A program made the position numbers and the translations under genes. From Paraburkholderia sp. IMGN_8 (GTDB lineage: Bacteria > Pseudomonadota > Gammaproteobacteria > Burkholderiales > Burkholderiaceae): 64,000 bases of DNA. The number at the start of each line of letters is the position of its first letter. Position 1 is the stretch's first letter. Shown in pieces: positions 18,097 through 26,080 of this stretch. The notes beneath the pieces were generated by a model, which was not told where the DNA came from, searched no databases, and saw nothing but the letters and a program-made list of their open reading frames with translations. The DNA lies in contig NZ_CP150900.1 of NCBI RefSeq assembly GCF_038050405.1, positions 1,178,001 through 1,242,000 on the forward strand, given 5' to 3'.

Positions 18097-18183
18097 ATGG
18101 ATCTCGCAATGACAATGGCTGTGTCTTTGTTCGGCATGTTCGCAGCAAGCACGGTCTACTTTTTCTACAAGCTCGAACGCTGA
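18097..18183 (+). CDS. Tiny membrane peptide (28 aa)
   Basis: The frame MDLAMTMAVSLFGMFAASTV plus YFFYKLER is one hydrophobic span with a short basic tail. A textbook CAGGAGG ribosome site lies six bases upstream of the ATG, and a strong intrinsic terminator follows 80 bases after the stop, so a dedicated transcript is likely. Too small for standard gene calling; no homologue can be named. Confidence 0.65.
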   Translation: MDLAMTMAVSLFGMFAASTVYFFYKLER

Positions 18184-18262
18184 TCCAACTGTCCTGTTTC
18201 GTCATCCGCCGGTCCGTTCACTGCGAGCCGGGCGTTTGATCGCACCAAATTCCGCATGAAAC

Positions 18263-18295
18263 ACAGGGCCGCCGCCACGGCGGCCCTGTTTGTTT
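18263..18295 (+). terminator. Terminator after the tiny membrane-peptide gene
   Basis: Perfect 11-base stem (ACAGGGCCGCC / GGCGGCCCTGT) with a five-base loop, followed by TTGTTT. Confidence 0.85.
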
Positions 18296-18474
18296 ATCTG
18301 CCGCGTAACAATGGTTTCGAGTTGTGACGCGGTGCATCAAAATTTTCCCAAACGCGGTTCAAAAGCTTGGCGGTGTCATTGCAGCCAGGCATAATCGGTG
18401 CGCTTTGACGCGCCGGTTCTTTCTTTCCGCGGCGCGCTGTTCCCTGACATTTTCCTTACGAAGAGGGCCGCCGC

Positions 18475-19305
18475 GTGAACCTATCGTTTCTGATTTTCCT
18501 CAGTGTGTTGCAAGGTGTCACGGAACTGTTTCCGGTCAGCAGCCTCGGCCATACCCTGCTCGTGCCCGCACTGTTCGGCATGCATATCGACAAGCACGCG
18601 CCGCAGTTGCTGCCGTTCCTCGTCGCGTTGCACCTCGGTACGGCGCTCGCGCTGCTGTGGTACTTCCGCAAGCGCTGGTACGCACTGGTGCGCGGTTTCT
18701 TCGCGTCGTTCGGCGGCCGTTCCAACGACGATGCGCACTTGATGTGGGCGCTCATCATCGGCACGATTCCGGCCGGTCTGGTCGGGCTGCTGCTGGAGAA
18801 GCGGCTCGAGCGGCTCTTTCACGATCTGCGCATCGTCGCAATTGCGCTGATCATCAACGGCGTGCTGCTATGGTTCGGCGATCGTCTGCAACGCTCGCGT
18901 GAGCATCAGGCGCCGGAGAAGTTGACCTTCCGCCAGGCGTTTTTCGTCGGGCTGGCGCAGATCGGCGCGCTGATCCCGGGCTTTTCGCGCAGCGGTCTGA
19001 CGATGATCGCCGGCAATGCGGCCGGCCTGACTGCGGAGAAGGCCGCTGAGTTTTCGTTTTTGCTCGGCACGCCGATCATCTTCGCGGCCGGCGTCCTCGA
19101 ATTGCCGAAGCTGTTCCACACGCCGGGCCAACTCGCCGATGCGCTGCTGGGCGGCGTGCTGACCGCGATCGCGGCTTATCTCAGCGTGCGTTTCCTGATG
19201 CGCTATTTCGAAGGCCGCGGACGTCTGGCCTCGTTCGGCGTGTATTGCGGGATCGCGGGGATCGTGTTCCTCGGCTGGTTCATGTTGCATCCGCAGCCGG
19301 TTTGA
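18475..19305 (+). CDS. uppP: Undecaprenyl-diphosphatase UppP (BacA family)
   Basis: Inner-membrane enzyme that recycles the lipid carrier for cell wall and polysaccharide synthesis by removing a phosphate from undecaprenyl diphosphate; it can give bacitracin resistance. At 276 residues with about eight spans it matches the family. The two signature motifs are [20 protein letters not shown] (usual form LQGLTEFLPISSTGH) and [15 protein letters not shown]. The first motif deviates (Phe-Pro-Val, Leu for Thr), so this may be the more divergent of two paralogues. The start is a GTG at 18475 after AAGAGGG. Confidence 0.92.
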   Translation: MNLSFLIFLSVLQGVTELFPVSSLGHTLLVPALFGMHIDKHAPQLLPFLVALHLGTALALLWYFRKRWYALVRGFFASFGGRSNDDAHLMWALIIGTIPAGLVGLLLEKRLERLFHDLRIVAIALIINGVLLWFGDRLQRSREHQAPEKLTFRQAFFVGLAQIGALIPGFSRSGLTMIAGNAAGLTAEKAAEFSFLLGTPIIFAAGVLELPKLFHTPGQLADALLGGVLTAIAAYLSVRFLMRYFEGRGRLASFGVYCGIAGIVFLGWFMLHPQPV

Positions 19306-19361
19306 TTGCGTTCGATTCGCCTGCTACGCGCTGGCGGGCGAGAGTCGATCGGTTATAATCC

Positions 19362-19395
19362 GGGCCCGGCCCAACCTGCCGGGCCCGTTTGTTTT
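19362..19395 (+). terminator. Terminator after uppP
   Basis: Nine-base GC stem (GGGCCCGGC / GCCGGGCCC), seven-base loop and tail GTTTGTTTT. A TATAAT lies directly before it (19354-19359) but has no convincing -35 and is not called a promoter. Confidence 0.88.
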
Positions 19396-19601
19396 CGTGA
19401 CTTGACTCGACATGACATGGCGATAACTGCTGAGCACGGTTGAGATTTCCAGTCCCGGCCCGGTCAGTTACAATTTCGGTATCCCGCGAACCCTGCGGCG
19501 CGCACTGTAGCGTGCAGGGCACAGGTTGCCAAAGCCCGAGAGCGGGTTCTCATTGCGGGTGATGCACATCGTACGTTGGCGTAGCATCGCCTCTCTTCAT
19601 T

Positions 19602-19675
19602 ACGGCAGTAGCTCAGCTGGATAGAGCATCGGCCTTCTAAGCCGAGGGTGGGGGGTTCGAGTCCCTCCTGCCGTA
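19602..19675 (+). tRNA. tRNA-Arg (anticodon TCT)
   Basis: The acceptor stem ACGGCAG pairs with CTGCCGT (19668-19674). D arm AGCTCAGCTGGATAGAGC, anticodon stem TCGGC/GCCGA and loop CTTCTAA give TCT (Arg, AGA codons). T arm is GGGGGTTCGAGTCCCTC. No CCA is encoded, in contrast to the tRNA-Pro in this window. No integrase or att duplication is visible downstream. Confidence 0.96.
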
Positions 19676-19751
19676 CTTCAAATGCTCGCGCCGCGGTCTG
19701 CGGTGTTTCAGAGCCTCTTTCTCCCGAGCGTGTGTTCTTGCCGCGGCTGGC

Positions 19752-20135
19752 TCACGTTGCCGGTTGCACGTCGATCGAATCGACGCGATCCGGATAGAAC
19801 GCCAGGTGCTGCGCAATCTCCTTTACCGCCGCGTACGGCGCCTCGTACGTCCACACTGCATTCACCGTGCGCTCGCCTCCCACGGGAATGCTGTAGTACG
19901 CGCAGTCGCCCTTATACGGGCAATAGGTCGCGTGGCCGGCGCGTTGCAGCAGCGCCATCTCGACGTCCTTGCGCGGAATGTAATACACGGGCGGATACGA
20001 CGCTTCGCGCAGCGTCAGCGCATCGCGCGTGTCGGCGATCACGCGGCCGGCTACGGTCACGACCACACGGGCTTTGCTCGGCTCGATCGTAATCGGATGA
20101 TCGGGACCGGGGACCTTGATGGTTTTTTCAGTCAT
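19752..20135 (-). CDS. DUF427 family protein
   Basis: A 127-residue cytoplasmic protein with the DUF427 signature: VVVTVAGRVIADTRDALTLREASYPPVYYIPRKDVEMALL, followed by the conserved TYCPYKGDCAYYSI with two cysteines, and the tail AFYPDRVDSIDV. The family has no established function. ATG 20135 has AAGGAG upstream; the 51-residue longer frame is not homologous. Confidence 0.87.
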   Translation of the reverse strand: MTEKTIKVPGPDHPITIEPSKARVVVTVAGRVIADTRDALTLREASYPPVYYIPRKDVEMALLQRAGHATYCPYKGDCAYYSIPVGGERTVNAVWTYEAPYAAVKEIAQHLAFYPDRVDSIDVQPAT

Positions 20136-20333
20136 GCTGTCGAACTCCTTGATGAGTGGGCCAAGCCTGTAACACGCTGCTTGAAGTGTCGAGCCGCCAT
20201 CGACGGGAACGATCGCGCCTTCGCTCGAAGCATACGCCGGGTAACGACGGCGCGTTTGGGGCTCGGCTTGTGTCCCTGCTCGTGTCATGGCTTACGTCCG
20301 GCACGAGCGCGTCAGCCCGCCCTCTGCGCGACG

Positions 20334-20363
20334 AAAACAAAAAAGGGCAGCCGAAGCTGCCCT
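20334..20363 (-). terminator. Terminator of the phosphoesterase gene (minus strand)
   Basis: On the minus strand AGGGCAGC pairs with GCTGCCCT around a TTCG tetraloop and is followed by TTTTTTGTTTT. It lies about 40 bases after the stop of the phosphoesterase gene. Confidence 0.92.
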
Positions 20364-20401
20364 GTCAAAGCCGCGCCGTCAGGCGGACTGTTGCTTGGCG
20401 A

Positions 20402-21979
20402 TTATTGTTTGATGTTCAGCGCGGCCGTCAGATCGCCCATCGGCTTGCCGCCGTTGCTGACCAGCGCGGCGTCGCGAGCCGAGATGCCCGGCAGCGTCGG
20501 CAGCGCGAAGCGGTGTGTGATGAAGCGCAGGATCGACGTCGTGTCGTACTGCGTATGATCGACGAAACCCTTCTTCGCGTACGGCGAGACGATCAGCGCC
20601 GGGATCCGCGTGCCCGGGCCCCAGCGATCGCCCTTCGGCGGCGCCACGTGATCCCAGAAGCCGCCGTTTTCGTCGTACGTGACGACCACCAGCATGTTGT
20701 TCCACTGCGGGCTCTTCTGCAGATGCGAGATCACGTCGGCGATGTGCTGGTCGCCCGACGCGACATCGGTGTAACCCGGGTGTTCGTTCAGGTTGCCCTG
20801 CGGCTTGTAGAACGACACTTGCGGCAGCGTGCCGGCGTCGATGGCCTTGATGAACTCGGAGCCGGCCATGCCGCCGTCGAGCAGGTGCTGCGCGCGGTTC
20901 GCGGTGCCCGGCGCGAGATCGGCAAAGTAGTTGAACGGCTGGTGATGCGGCTGGAAGTTCGGCGCGGTCAGATTCGGGCCGTAGATCACGTTCGACGTGC
21001 CGGTTTGCGTCGCCGACAGCGCCGCGCCCCATGCGCCGCCGTACCACGCCCACGACACGTTCGCATTGTTCAGCAGGTCGCCGATGTTCTGCTGCGTCTG
21101 CGCCGGCAACGTGGTGGCGAGGCTCGGATCGGCCAGCGTGGCGTCGCCGCCCGAAGCCGCCTTGTTGCCGCTCGGCTGATACGGCGGCTGCATTGTGTTG
21201 ATCGCGTAGAAGTCAGGCGTCAGGTTGCCCGACAGCACATATTTCGGCGGGCCGCTCAACGCCGAAGCCGGTGAATTGGCCGCGAGCTTCAGCGTGACAC
21301 CGTCGCTTTCCACCGCCGAGATCGATACCGCCGCCGGGCTCTTGTCCGCGTTCGGATAGGTCGGCGTGCATGAGCAAATCAGCCATTGGTGGTTCAGGAA
21401 CGAGCCGCCGAATGCGCCCATGAAGAAGTTGTCGGCCAGCGTGTATTGCTGCGCGATTTTCCACAGCGGCAGCTTGTCGGCGTCGAGCGTGTAATGGCCC
21501 ATGACGAGGCCGCCGGAATCCGCCCATGCGGCGAACTTGTCGTTCTTGCCGCCGTTGATCTGCATCTGGTTCTCGTAGAACCGGTGGTACAGGTCGCGCG
21601 TCGTGGCGGTGATCGGCGTGTTGAAGCCGTTCGGATCGTCGATGGCGAACGGGCTGTTCGGCAGGTTGGCGGTCATGGCCTGCGTCACTACCGGCGTCAC
21701 GCCGGTTTGCGTCAGGCCGTTCCACACTTGCGGCAGCGTCGCGAGCGGTGTGCCGTTCCGGTCGACCTGCGTTGCGCTCGCCGCCGTCACGTTCTGCAAG
21801 CCGTTGGCGCCCGGGAAATTGCCGTACAGATTGTCGAAGCTGCGGTTTTCCGCGTAGATCACCACGACAGTCTTGATCGACGTGATGTCCGGCTGCGTGA
21901 CTTCGCTGCCGCCGCATGCATACAGGCCCAGCGCTGCGGCGATCGCGATAGGCGTCGCGCAGATCAGTTTCTTGTTCAT
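20402..21979 (-). CDS. Lipoprotein phosphoesterase / acid phosphatase (AcpA-PLC family)
   Basis: A 525-residue exported protein of the phosphoesterase family that includes AcpA acid phosphatases and bacterial phospholipase C. The signal MNKKLICATPIAIAAALGLYAC ends in a lipobox (LYAC). Metal-site motifs are VVIYAENRSFDNLYGNFPG near the N-terminus, FGGSFLNHQWLICSC in the middle and VVTYDENGGFWDHVAPPKGDRWGPGTRIPALI near the C-terminus. It may release phosphate from external esters, but substrate and class are uncertain. It is divergent from a di-haem peroxidase gene; the shared gap carries two palindromes. ATG 21979 is preferred to 22057 because the signal peptide starts there. Confidence 0.88.
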   Translation of the reverse strand: MNKKLICATPIAIAAALGLYACGGSEVTQPDITSIKTVVVIYAENRSFDNLYGNFPGANGLQNVTAASATQVDRNGTPLATLPQVWNGLTQTGVTPVVTQAMTANLPNSPFAIDDPNGFNTPITATTRDLYHRFYENQMQINGGKNDKFAAWADSGGLVMGHYTLDADKLPLWKIAQQYTLADNFFMGAFGGSFLNHQWLICSCTPTYPNADKSPAAVSISAVESDGVTLKLAANSPASALSGPPKYVLSGNLTPDFYAINTMQPPYQPSGNKAASGGDATLADPSLATTLPAQTQQNIGDLLNNANVSWAWYGGAWGAALSATQTGTSNVIYGPNLTAPNFQPHHQPFNYFADLAPGTANRAQHLLDGGMAGSEFIKAIDAGTLPQVSFYKPQGNLNEHPGYTDVASGDQHIADVISHLQKSPQWNNMLVVVTYDENGGFWDHVAPPKGDRWGPGTRIPALIVSPYAKKGFVDHTQYDTTSILRFITHRFALPTLPGISARDAALVSNGGKPMGDLTAALNIKQ

Positions 21980-22086
21980 TTGGTATGTTTTCTCTCTCGC
22001 ATTGGGGACCGGCTTGTGCAGTGCTTGCACGGATGGCCGCGGACGAAAGTCTCGCAAGGGAATTTGACAGAGAGATGTAATTAATT

Positions 22087-22140
22087 ACGAATGCATTCGT
22101 TCCAAGGTTTTTCGTCGGCCATATGTCATTTAAACGACAT
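22087..22140. promoter_or_regulatory. Two palindromes in the phosphoesterase/peroxidase divergent gap
   Basis: ACGAATGCATTCGT at 22087-22100 is a perfect 14-base palindrome. ATGTCATTTAAACGACAT at 22123-22140 is an 18-base palindrome with one mismatch pair. Both lie between the divergent starts at 21979 and 22194 and are candidate operators for an unknown dimeric regulator. The second contains TGTCA but in inverted, not direct, arrangement, so it is not a Pho box. Confidence 0.5.
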
Positions 22141-22193
22141 GTCGGTGAAATACGCTCGCGCACTTCAACATCGAAAGCACTCACATCATTCTT

Positions 22194-23600
22194 ATGCGGC
22201 TTGGTCTGACGGGGATTCGGGAAAGGGTGGTTCGGCTGGCGGCGCGGCGTCTTGTGCGGCCGGCTGGGTTCGGCGCTGCGCTGGCGATGGCAATGACTGT
22301 GGCGGCGTGCGATGCACGGGCGCCGTCGGCCGGCGGGGCGGCTGCTGTGGCGTCGGATGTGGCAGCAAGCGCGTCGCACGCCTCGGCGCCCGCGGTCGCG
22401 ATCTCTGCCGCACCTGCGGCGGCCTCGGTGGTGCAAGCGGCTGCGCATGACGGTGGCCAGACCCGCGCGCAAGTTTACGAATCGGTGCGCCAGATGACGG
22501 CGCTCGGCAAGCAGCTGTTCTTCGACGCGTCGCTGTCCGGCTCGGGCAAACTGGCGTGTGCGTCGTGCCACAGTCCCGATCACGGGTTCGCGCCGGCCAA
22601 TTCGCTGTCGGTGCAACTCGGCGGCAGCGATATGCACCGCACCGGCATGCGCGCGGCGCCCACGCTCACGTACCTGCAATCAGTGCCTGCATTCGCCGAG
22701 CATTATCACGAGTCGGATGACGAAGGCGACGAAAGCGTCGATGCGGGTCCGACCGGCGGTTTGACGTGGGACGGCCGGGTCGACCGCGGTGCGGACCAGG
22801 CACGGATTCCGCTGTTGTCGTCGTTTGAAATGGGCAGCACGCCGCAGAAGGTGACGGCCGCCGTGAAGGCCGCGCCGTACGCCGACGCTTTCCGCGCGGC
22901 ATTCGGCGAACACATTTTCGACAATGACGACGCTACCTTCAAAGCCGTGCTGCAAGCGCTGGAAACCTTCGAGCAAACGCCCGAGCTTTTCTATCCGTAC
23001 ACCAGTAAATACGACGCCTATCTGGCCGGCAAAGCGCAACTGACCAAAGCGGAATTACACGGTCTGCAGGTCTTCAACGACGAAAAGAAGGGCAATTGCG
23101 CGAGCTGCCATATCAGCCAGCGCAGCAGGGATGGCGCACCGCCCCAGTTCAGCGATTTTGGTTTGATTGCGATCGGTGTGCCGCGCAACCGGGCGCTGCC
23201 GGTGAACCGCGATCCGCATTTCTATGACCTCGGCGCCTGCGGGCCGGAGCGTACCGATCTGAAGGGGCGCGCCGAGTTTTGCGGCATTTTCCGCACGCCG
23301 ACGCTGCGTAACGTCGCGTTGAAGAAGAGCTTCTTCCACAACGGTATCTATCATTCACTGGACGAGGCGGTGCGCTTTTATGCCGAGCGCGATACGAATC
23401 CGGAGAAGTTCTATCCGGTCTCGAAGGGGAAAGTACAGAAGTTCGACGATTTGCCGCAGCGTTACTGGGCCAATCTGAATACCGAGCCGCCGTTCGATCG
23501 CAAGCCGGGCGACAAGCCGGCGCTCGACGAGGCTGAGATCAAGGACGTGGTGGCGTTCTTGAATACGCTGACCGATGGATACAAGCCGGCCGCGCAGTGA
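22194..23600 (+). CDS. Di-haem cytochrome c peroxidase / MauG-like lipoprotein
   Basis: Exported c-type cytochrome of 468 residues with two CxxCH haem sites: CASCH at 122-126 and CASCH at 302-306, as in bacterial cytochrome c peroxidases and MauG. The N-terminus has a long basic region, a hydrophobic segment and VAAC (Cys39), a possible lipobox. The domain begins at QLFFDASLSGSGKLACASC. RTPTLRNVALKKSFFHNG and the C-terminal LDEAEIKDVVAFLNTLTDGY are typical. It would reduce hydrogen peroxide or oxidise a partner in the periplasm. No good ribosome site precedes the ATG, so the exact start is uncertain. Confidence 0.9.
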   Translation: MRLGLTGIRERVVRLAARRLVRPAGFGAALAMAMTVAACDARAPSAGGAAAVASDVAASASHASAPAVAISAAPAAASVVQAAAHDGGQTRAQVYESVRQMTALGKQLFFDASLSGSGKLACASCHSPDHGFAPANSLSVQLGGSDMHRTGMRAAPTLTYLQSVPAFAEHYHESDDEGDESVDAGPTGGLTWDGRVDRGADQARIPLLSSFEMGSTPQKVTAAVKAAPYADAFRAAFGEHIFDNDDATFKAVLQALETFEQTPELFYPYTSKYDAYLAGKAQLTKAELHGLQVFNDEKKGNCASCHISQRSRDGAPPQFSDFGLIAIGVPRNRALPVNRDPHFYDLGACGPERTDLKGRAEFCGIFRTPTLRNVALKKSFFHNGIYHSLDEAVRFYAERDTNPEKFYPVSKGKVQKFDDLPQRYWANLNTEPPFDRKPGDKPALDEAEIKDVVAFLNTLTDGYKPAAQ

Positions 23601-23639
23601 ACGCGATCCGGGCGGCCTGGGCCGCCCGGATCGCGTTCA
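23598..23639. terminator. Perfect inverted repeat holding both convergent stop codons
   Basis: A 20-base arm beginning TGAACGCGATCCGGGCGGCC is repeated exactly in reverse complement, with only TG between the arms. The TGA at the left end is the stop of the peroxidase gene, and the TCA at the right end is the stop of the minus-strand gene. There is no T run, so this is not a classic intrinsic terminator, though both mRNAs would end in the same hairpin. Confidence 0.8.
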
Positions 23640-23876
23640 ACTGCCTGTGCCCGTGAGGATCAGATAGCAGCCGACCAGCAGCAGCGCAAACGATGCGAGC
23701 AGACAAGCGGTGCCGACCCGTCTCAGCAGATTTGGCCAGTGTGCGCGCGGAAATCCGTCCATACGCACGATGCGCCGCGCGAGACCTGGATCTCGGCGGA
23801 TGGCAACCGGCATGAGCGCTACGCAAAGCAGCGCAAGGGCGACGGTGAAAGTTTCGAGGGCGAACGAGATATCCAT
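23637..23876 (-). CDS. Small two-span membrane protein (79 aa)
   Basis: MDISFALETFTVALALLCVALMPVAIRRDPGLARR gives one membrane span and a basic loop; ACLLASFALLLVGCYLILTGTGS gives a second at the C-terminus. ATG 23876 was chosen over 23921 because the hydrophobic segment starts there; the ribosome site is weak. Convergent with the peroxidase gene and sharing a perfect stop-codon hairpin with it. Family not recognised. Confidence 0.62.
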   Translation of the reverse strand: MDISFALETFTVALALLCVALMPVAIRRDPGLARRIVRMDGFPRAHWPNLLRRVGTACLLASFALLLVGCYLILTGTGS

Positions 23877-24138
23877 GATGAGCTGTTTGAAGCTTGATCT
23901 GTGCTGAGGCGCAGCAATCAATCTTAAGCAGGCTTTTCCTATGAGGATATGAGACGTGTCCTAAAAACGCTGAGCAGACGGCGTGCCCGTTTGTGCTGGC
24001 TCGGCGTCAATCGGCAGCCGCGGGTTACCTCGCGCGGTCACTCACGGCGGGACGCCATGCTATGCTTTTGGGGTCCAGATCATGAGCTGAGGCTTGCACG
24101 CTTGTGACCGCCCGAATCAATGTCGAGGAGAATCCTTC

Positions 24139-24402
24139 ATGTCGATGCGAACCCGTGCTTTCTTTCATCTGACAGTCGGCGGCCTGCTGCCTGGCGGCGC
24201 GATCAGCGCGCAAGCGGCAAACCTCGGTTTTCTGAACGACACGCCGCTCAGCTGGATGAAACAGCGTGACGTCGACTCGATCAATGCAGCCGTGATCACC
24301 GCGCTGAACACCAGGCAGGACGGCGAAAGCGCGGACTGGGTCAACGAAGGCACCGGCAACAGCGTGAAAATCGACGCCTGGCAGCTGCAGAAAAAGCACT
24401 GA
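24139..24402 (+). CDS. Short exported protein (87 aa), surface-antigen-like tail
   Basis: The signal peptide MSMRTRAFFHLTVGGLLPGG plus AISAQAANLG has a cleavage site near residue 26. The mature part (FLNDTPLSWMKQRDVDSINAAVITALNTRQDGESADWVNEGTGNSVKIDAWQL) resembles the pattern of short surface-antigen-type proteins of proteobacteria (a D..A...AL....DG....W.N..TG motif). GAGGAG lies ten bases upstream of ATG 24139. Role unknown. Confidence 0.72.
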   Translation: MSMRTRAFFHLTVGGLLPGGAISAQAANLGFLNDTPLSWMKQRDVDSINAAVITALNTRQDGESADWVNEGTGNSVKIDAWQLQKKH

Positions 24403-24490
24403 GCATGCAGGCCAGTATGACAAAGAAGCGCGCAGCCTCGCGGCCGGCGCTGTCCGGAGCCATGCATCCGGCCGATGGCGCGGTGCGGCG

Positions 24491-24940
24491 ATGAGCGCGC
24501 GGGTCGTGTCGTGCGGCATCGTGCTGCTCGATCCGGATGGGCGGGTGCTGCTCGCGCACGCCACCGAAACGTCGCATTGGGACATTCCGAAAGGACACGG
24601 GGAAGAGGGCGAGGCGCCGCACGTCACTGCGCTGCGCGAGATGGTCGAAGAGACCGGCATCGCGATCGCGGCCGAGCGCCTGAAAGATCTCGGCCTGTTC
24701 GTCTATCGGCGTGACAAGGATCTGCATCTGTTCGCCGCGCGCGCCACCGCCGGCGAACTGGATCTGTCTTCGTGCATTTGCACGTCGTTGTTTCCGCGCC
24801 GCTCGGACGGCACGCTGATTCCCGAAATGGATGCGTACCGCTGGGCCGCGCCGGACGAAGTCGAACGGTATGCGAGCCACAGCCTCACAAGGCTCTTTCA
24901 AACCACGCTTTCACTCGCGGAGCTGCATCGCTCGCTGTAG
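24491..24940 (+). CDS. NUDIX hydrolase (149 aa)
   Basis: Carries a complete Nudix box GHGEEGEAPHVTALREMVEETGI (about residues 35-57), fitting GX5EX7REUXEEXGU, so it should cleave a nucleoside diphosphate linked to another group with Mg2+. The N-terminus SARVVSCGIVLLDPDGRVLLAHAT is the usual first strand-loop. The substrate is unknown. It follows the exported 87-residue protein after 88 bases and is convergent with the binding-protein gene. Confidence 0.88.
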   Translation: MSARVVSCGIVLLDPDGRVLLAHATETSHWDIPKGHGEEGEAPHVTALREMVEETGIAIAAERLKDLGLFVYRRDKDLHLFAARATAGELDLSSCICTSLFPRRSDGTLIPEMDAYRWAAPDEVERYASHSLTRLFQTTLSLAELHRSL

Positions 24941-24995
24941 CGGCAGCCGTGCGGGCGGTCCCACGCCCCGGCTGGCTGCCCGGCGTCCTGGCGCT

Positions 24996-25991
24996 TCAGT
25001 CGAGCGCGCGGTCGTTCGGATGAGCGAACAGCGCGCGGTTCTGCTCCGACAGCGGAAAATTCAGATTGATGCCGTGCGGCGGAATCGGCTGCGTGAACCA
25101 CAGCTTGTACAGACGTTCCGCATCGCCGGAGGTCTGGCCGCGCGCGATCACACCATTCACCAGATTGCGGAACGGCTCGTCGCCCTTGCGGAACATGCAT
25201 GCGTAGACTTCATAGCCGAGCGGTGTACCGGTTACCGCGAAGTCTTCGGGGTGCGGGTCGGTCGATTTGAAACCGTACACGATCGGCTCGTCCATCACGA
25301 AGGCCACCGCCCGATCGTCCTTGAGCGCGGCGAATGCTTCCTGATGATCGCGCGCGCTGGTGATGCGCATGTTTAGCTGTCTATCGGTGTTCAGGCGGCG
25401 CAGCAGGCGTTCGTCGGAGGTGCCGGCGGTCGTGACCACCGTCTTGCCGGCTAGATCCTGAAAGTCCGTGATGCCGCTGCTCTTGCGCGCGATCATGCGC
25501 ACCGCGTACTGGAAGAAGCTGTTCGAGAAAGCGGCCAGATTCTCGCGCTCGACCGTGTGCGTGGTCGAGCCGCACTCCAGATCGATCTGATTGTTCAGCA
25601 GCATCGGCGTGCGGTTCGACGAGGTGACGGTGATTTCGTGCACCTTCAACTGCGGCATGCCGAGCGTCTTCCTGATTTCATCGACGATCTGCAGCGCGAT
25701 AGTCTGCGAGTAGCCGACTGTGTGCTTGCCGTCGAAGTAGGAGAAGGGAATCGACGCTTCGCGCACGCCGAGCACGACCACGCCGTCGTCGTGGATTTTC
25801 TTCAGCGTGCCGGTCAGTTCGTCGGCGTGAGCGGTGCACGCGAGCGATGCTGCGCCGCATATGAACAGCGCCACGAGCGCTCCACGTGCTCCGCGTGTGC
25901 CAAGTGCCATGCGTTCGGAATGTACTGCAGGAACGGTACGCGCGTGACGTGTGCCCCATGCACTCGCCCCGCGGCGGGCTGCAACTTTCAT
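24996..25991 (-). CDS. Polar amino-acid ABC transporter binding protein (GltI-like)
   Basis: A 331-residue periplasmic solute-binding protein (family 3). After a long basic leader and hydrophobic segment ALVALFICGAASLACTAHA, the mature domain shows LGVREASIPFSYFDGKHTVGYSQTIALQIVDEIRKTLG and IDLECGSTTHTVERENLAAFSN, the typical glutamate/aspartate-binding pattern of GltI. The start at 25991 has GGGAG five bases upstream; 25910 gives a more ordinary signal peptide but lacks a ribosome site. No permease or ATPase genes lie nearby, so it must work with a distant transporter or as an orphan. Confidence 0.86.
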   Translation of the reverse strand: MKVAARRGASAWGTRHARTVPAVHSERMALGTRGARGALVALFICGAASLACTAHADELTGTLKKIHDDGVVVLGVREASIPFSYFDGKHTVGYSQTIALQIVDEIRKTLGMPQLKVHEITVTSSNRTPMLLNNQIDLECGSTTHTVERENLAAFSNSFFQYAVRMIARKSSGITDFQDLAGKTVVTTAGTSDERLLRRLNTDRQLNMRITSARDHQEAFAALKDDRAVAFVMDEPIVYGFKSTDPHPEDFAVTGTPLGYEVYACMFRKGDEPFRNLVNGVIARGQTSGDAERLYKLWFTQPIPPHGINLNFPLSEQNRALFAHPNDRALD

Positions 25992-26080
25992 CGGATCTCC
26001 CGGACCGGCGCGCACCTCGCATCACAAGATGCACGCCGTGTTCAACTCCAGATCTTCTATGAGCGAAAAGCCGTTCCAGC

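Noticed and set aside
19602..19760. Genomic island attached to tRNA-Arg
   Set aside because: No integrase and no repeated 3' tRNA end are visible; downstream genes look like ordinary chromosome.
22123..22140. Pho box upstream of the phosphoesterase gene
   Set aside because: The TGTCA elements are inverted, not directly repeated at 11-base spacing; listed as an unknown palindrome instead.
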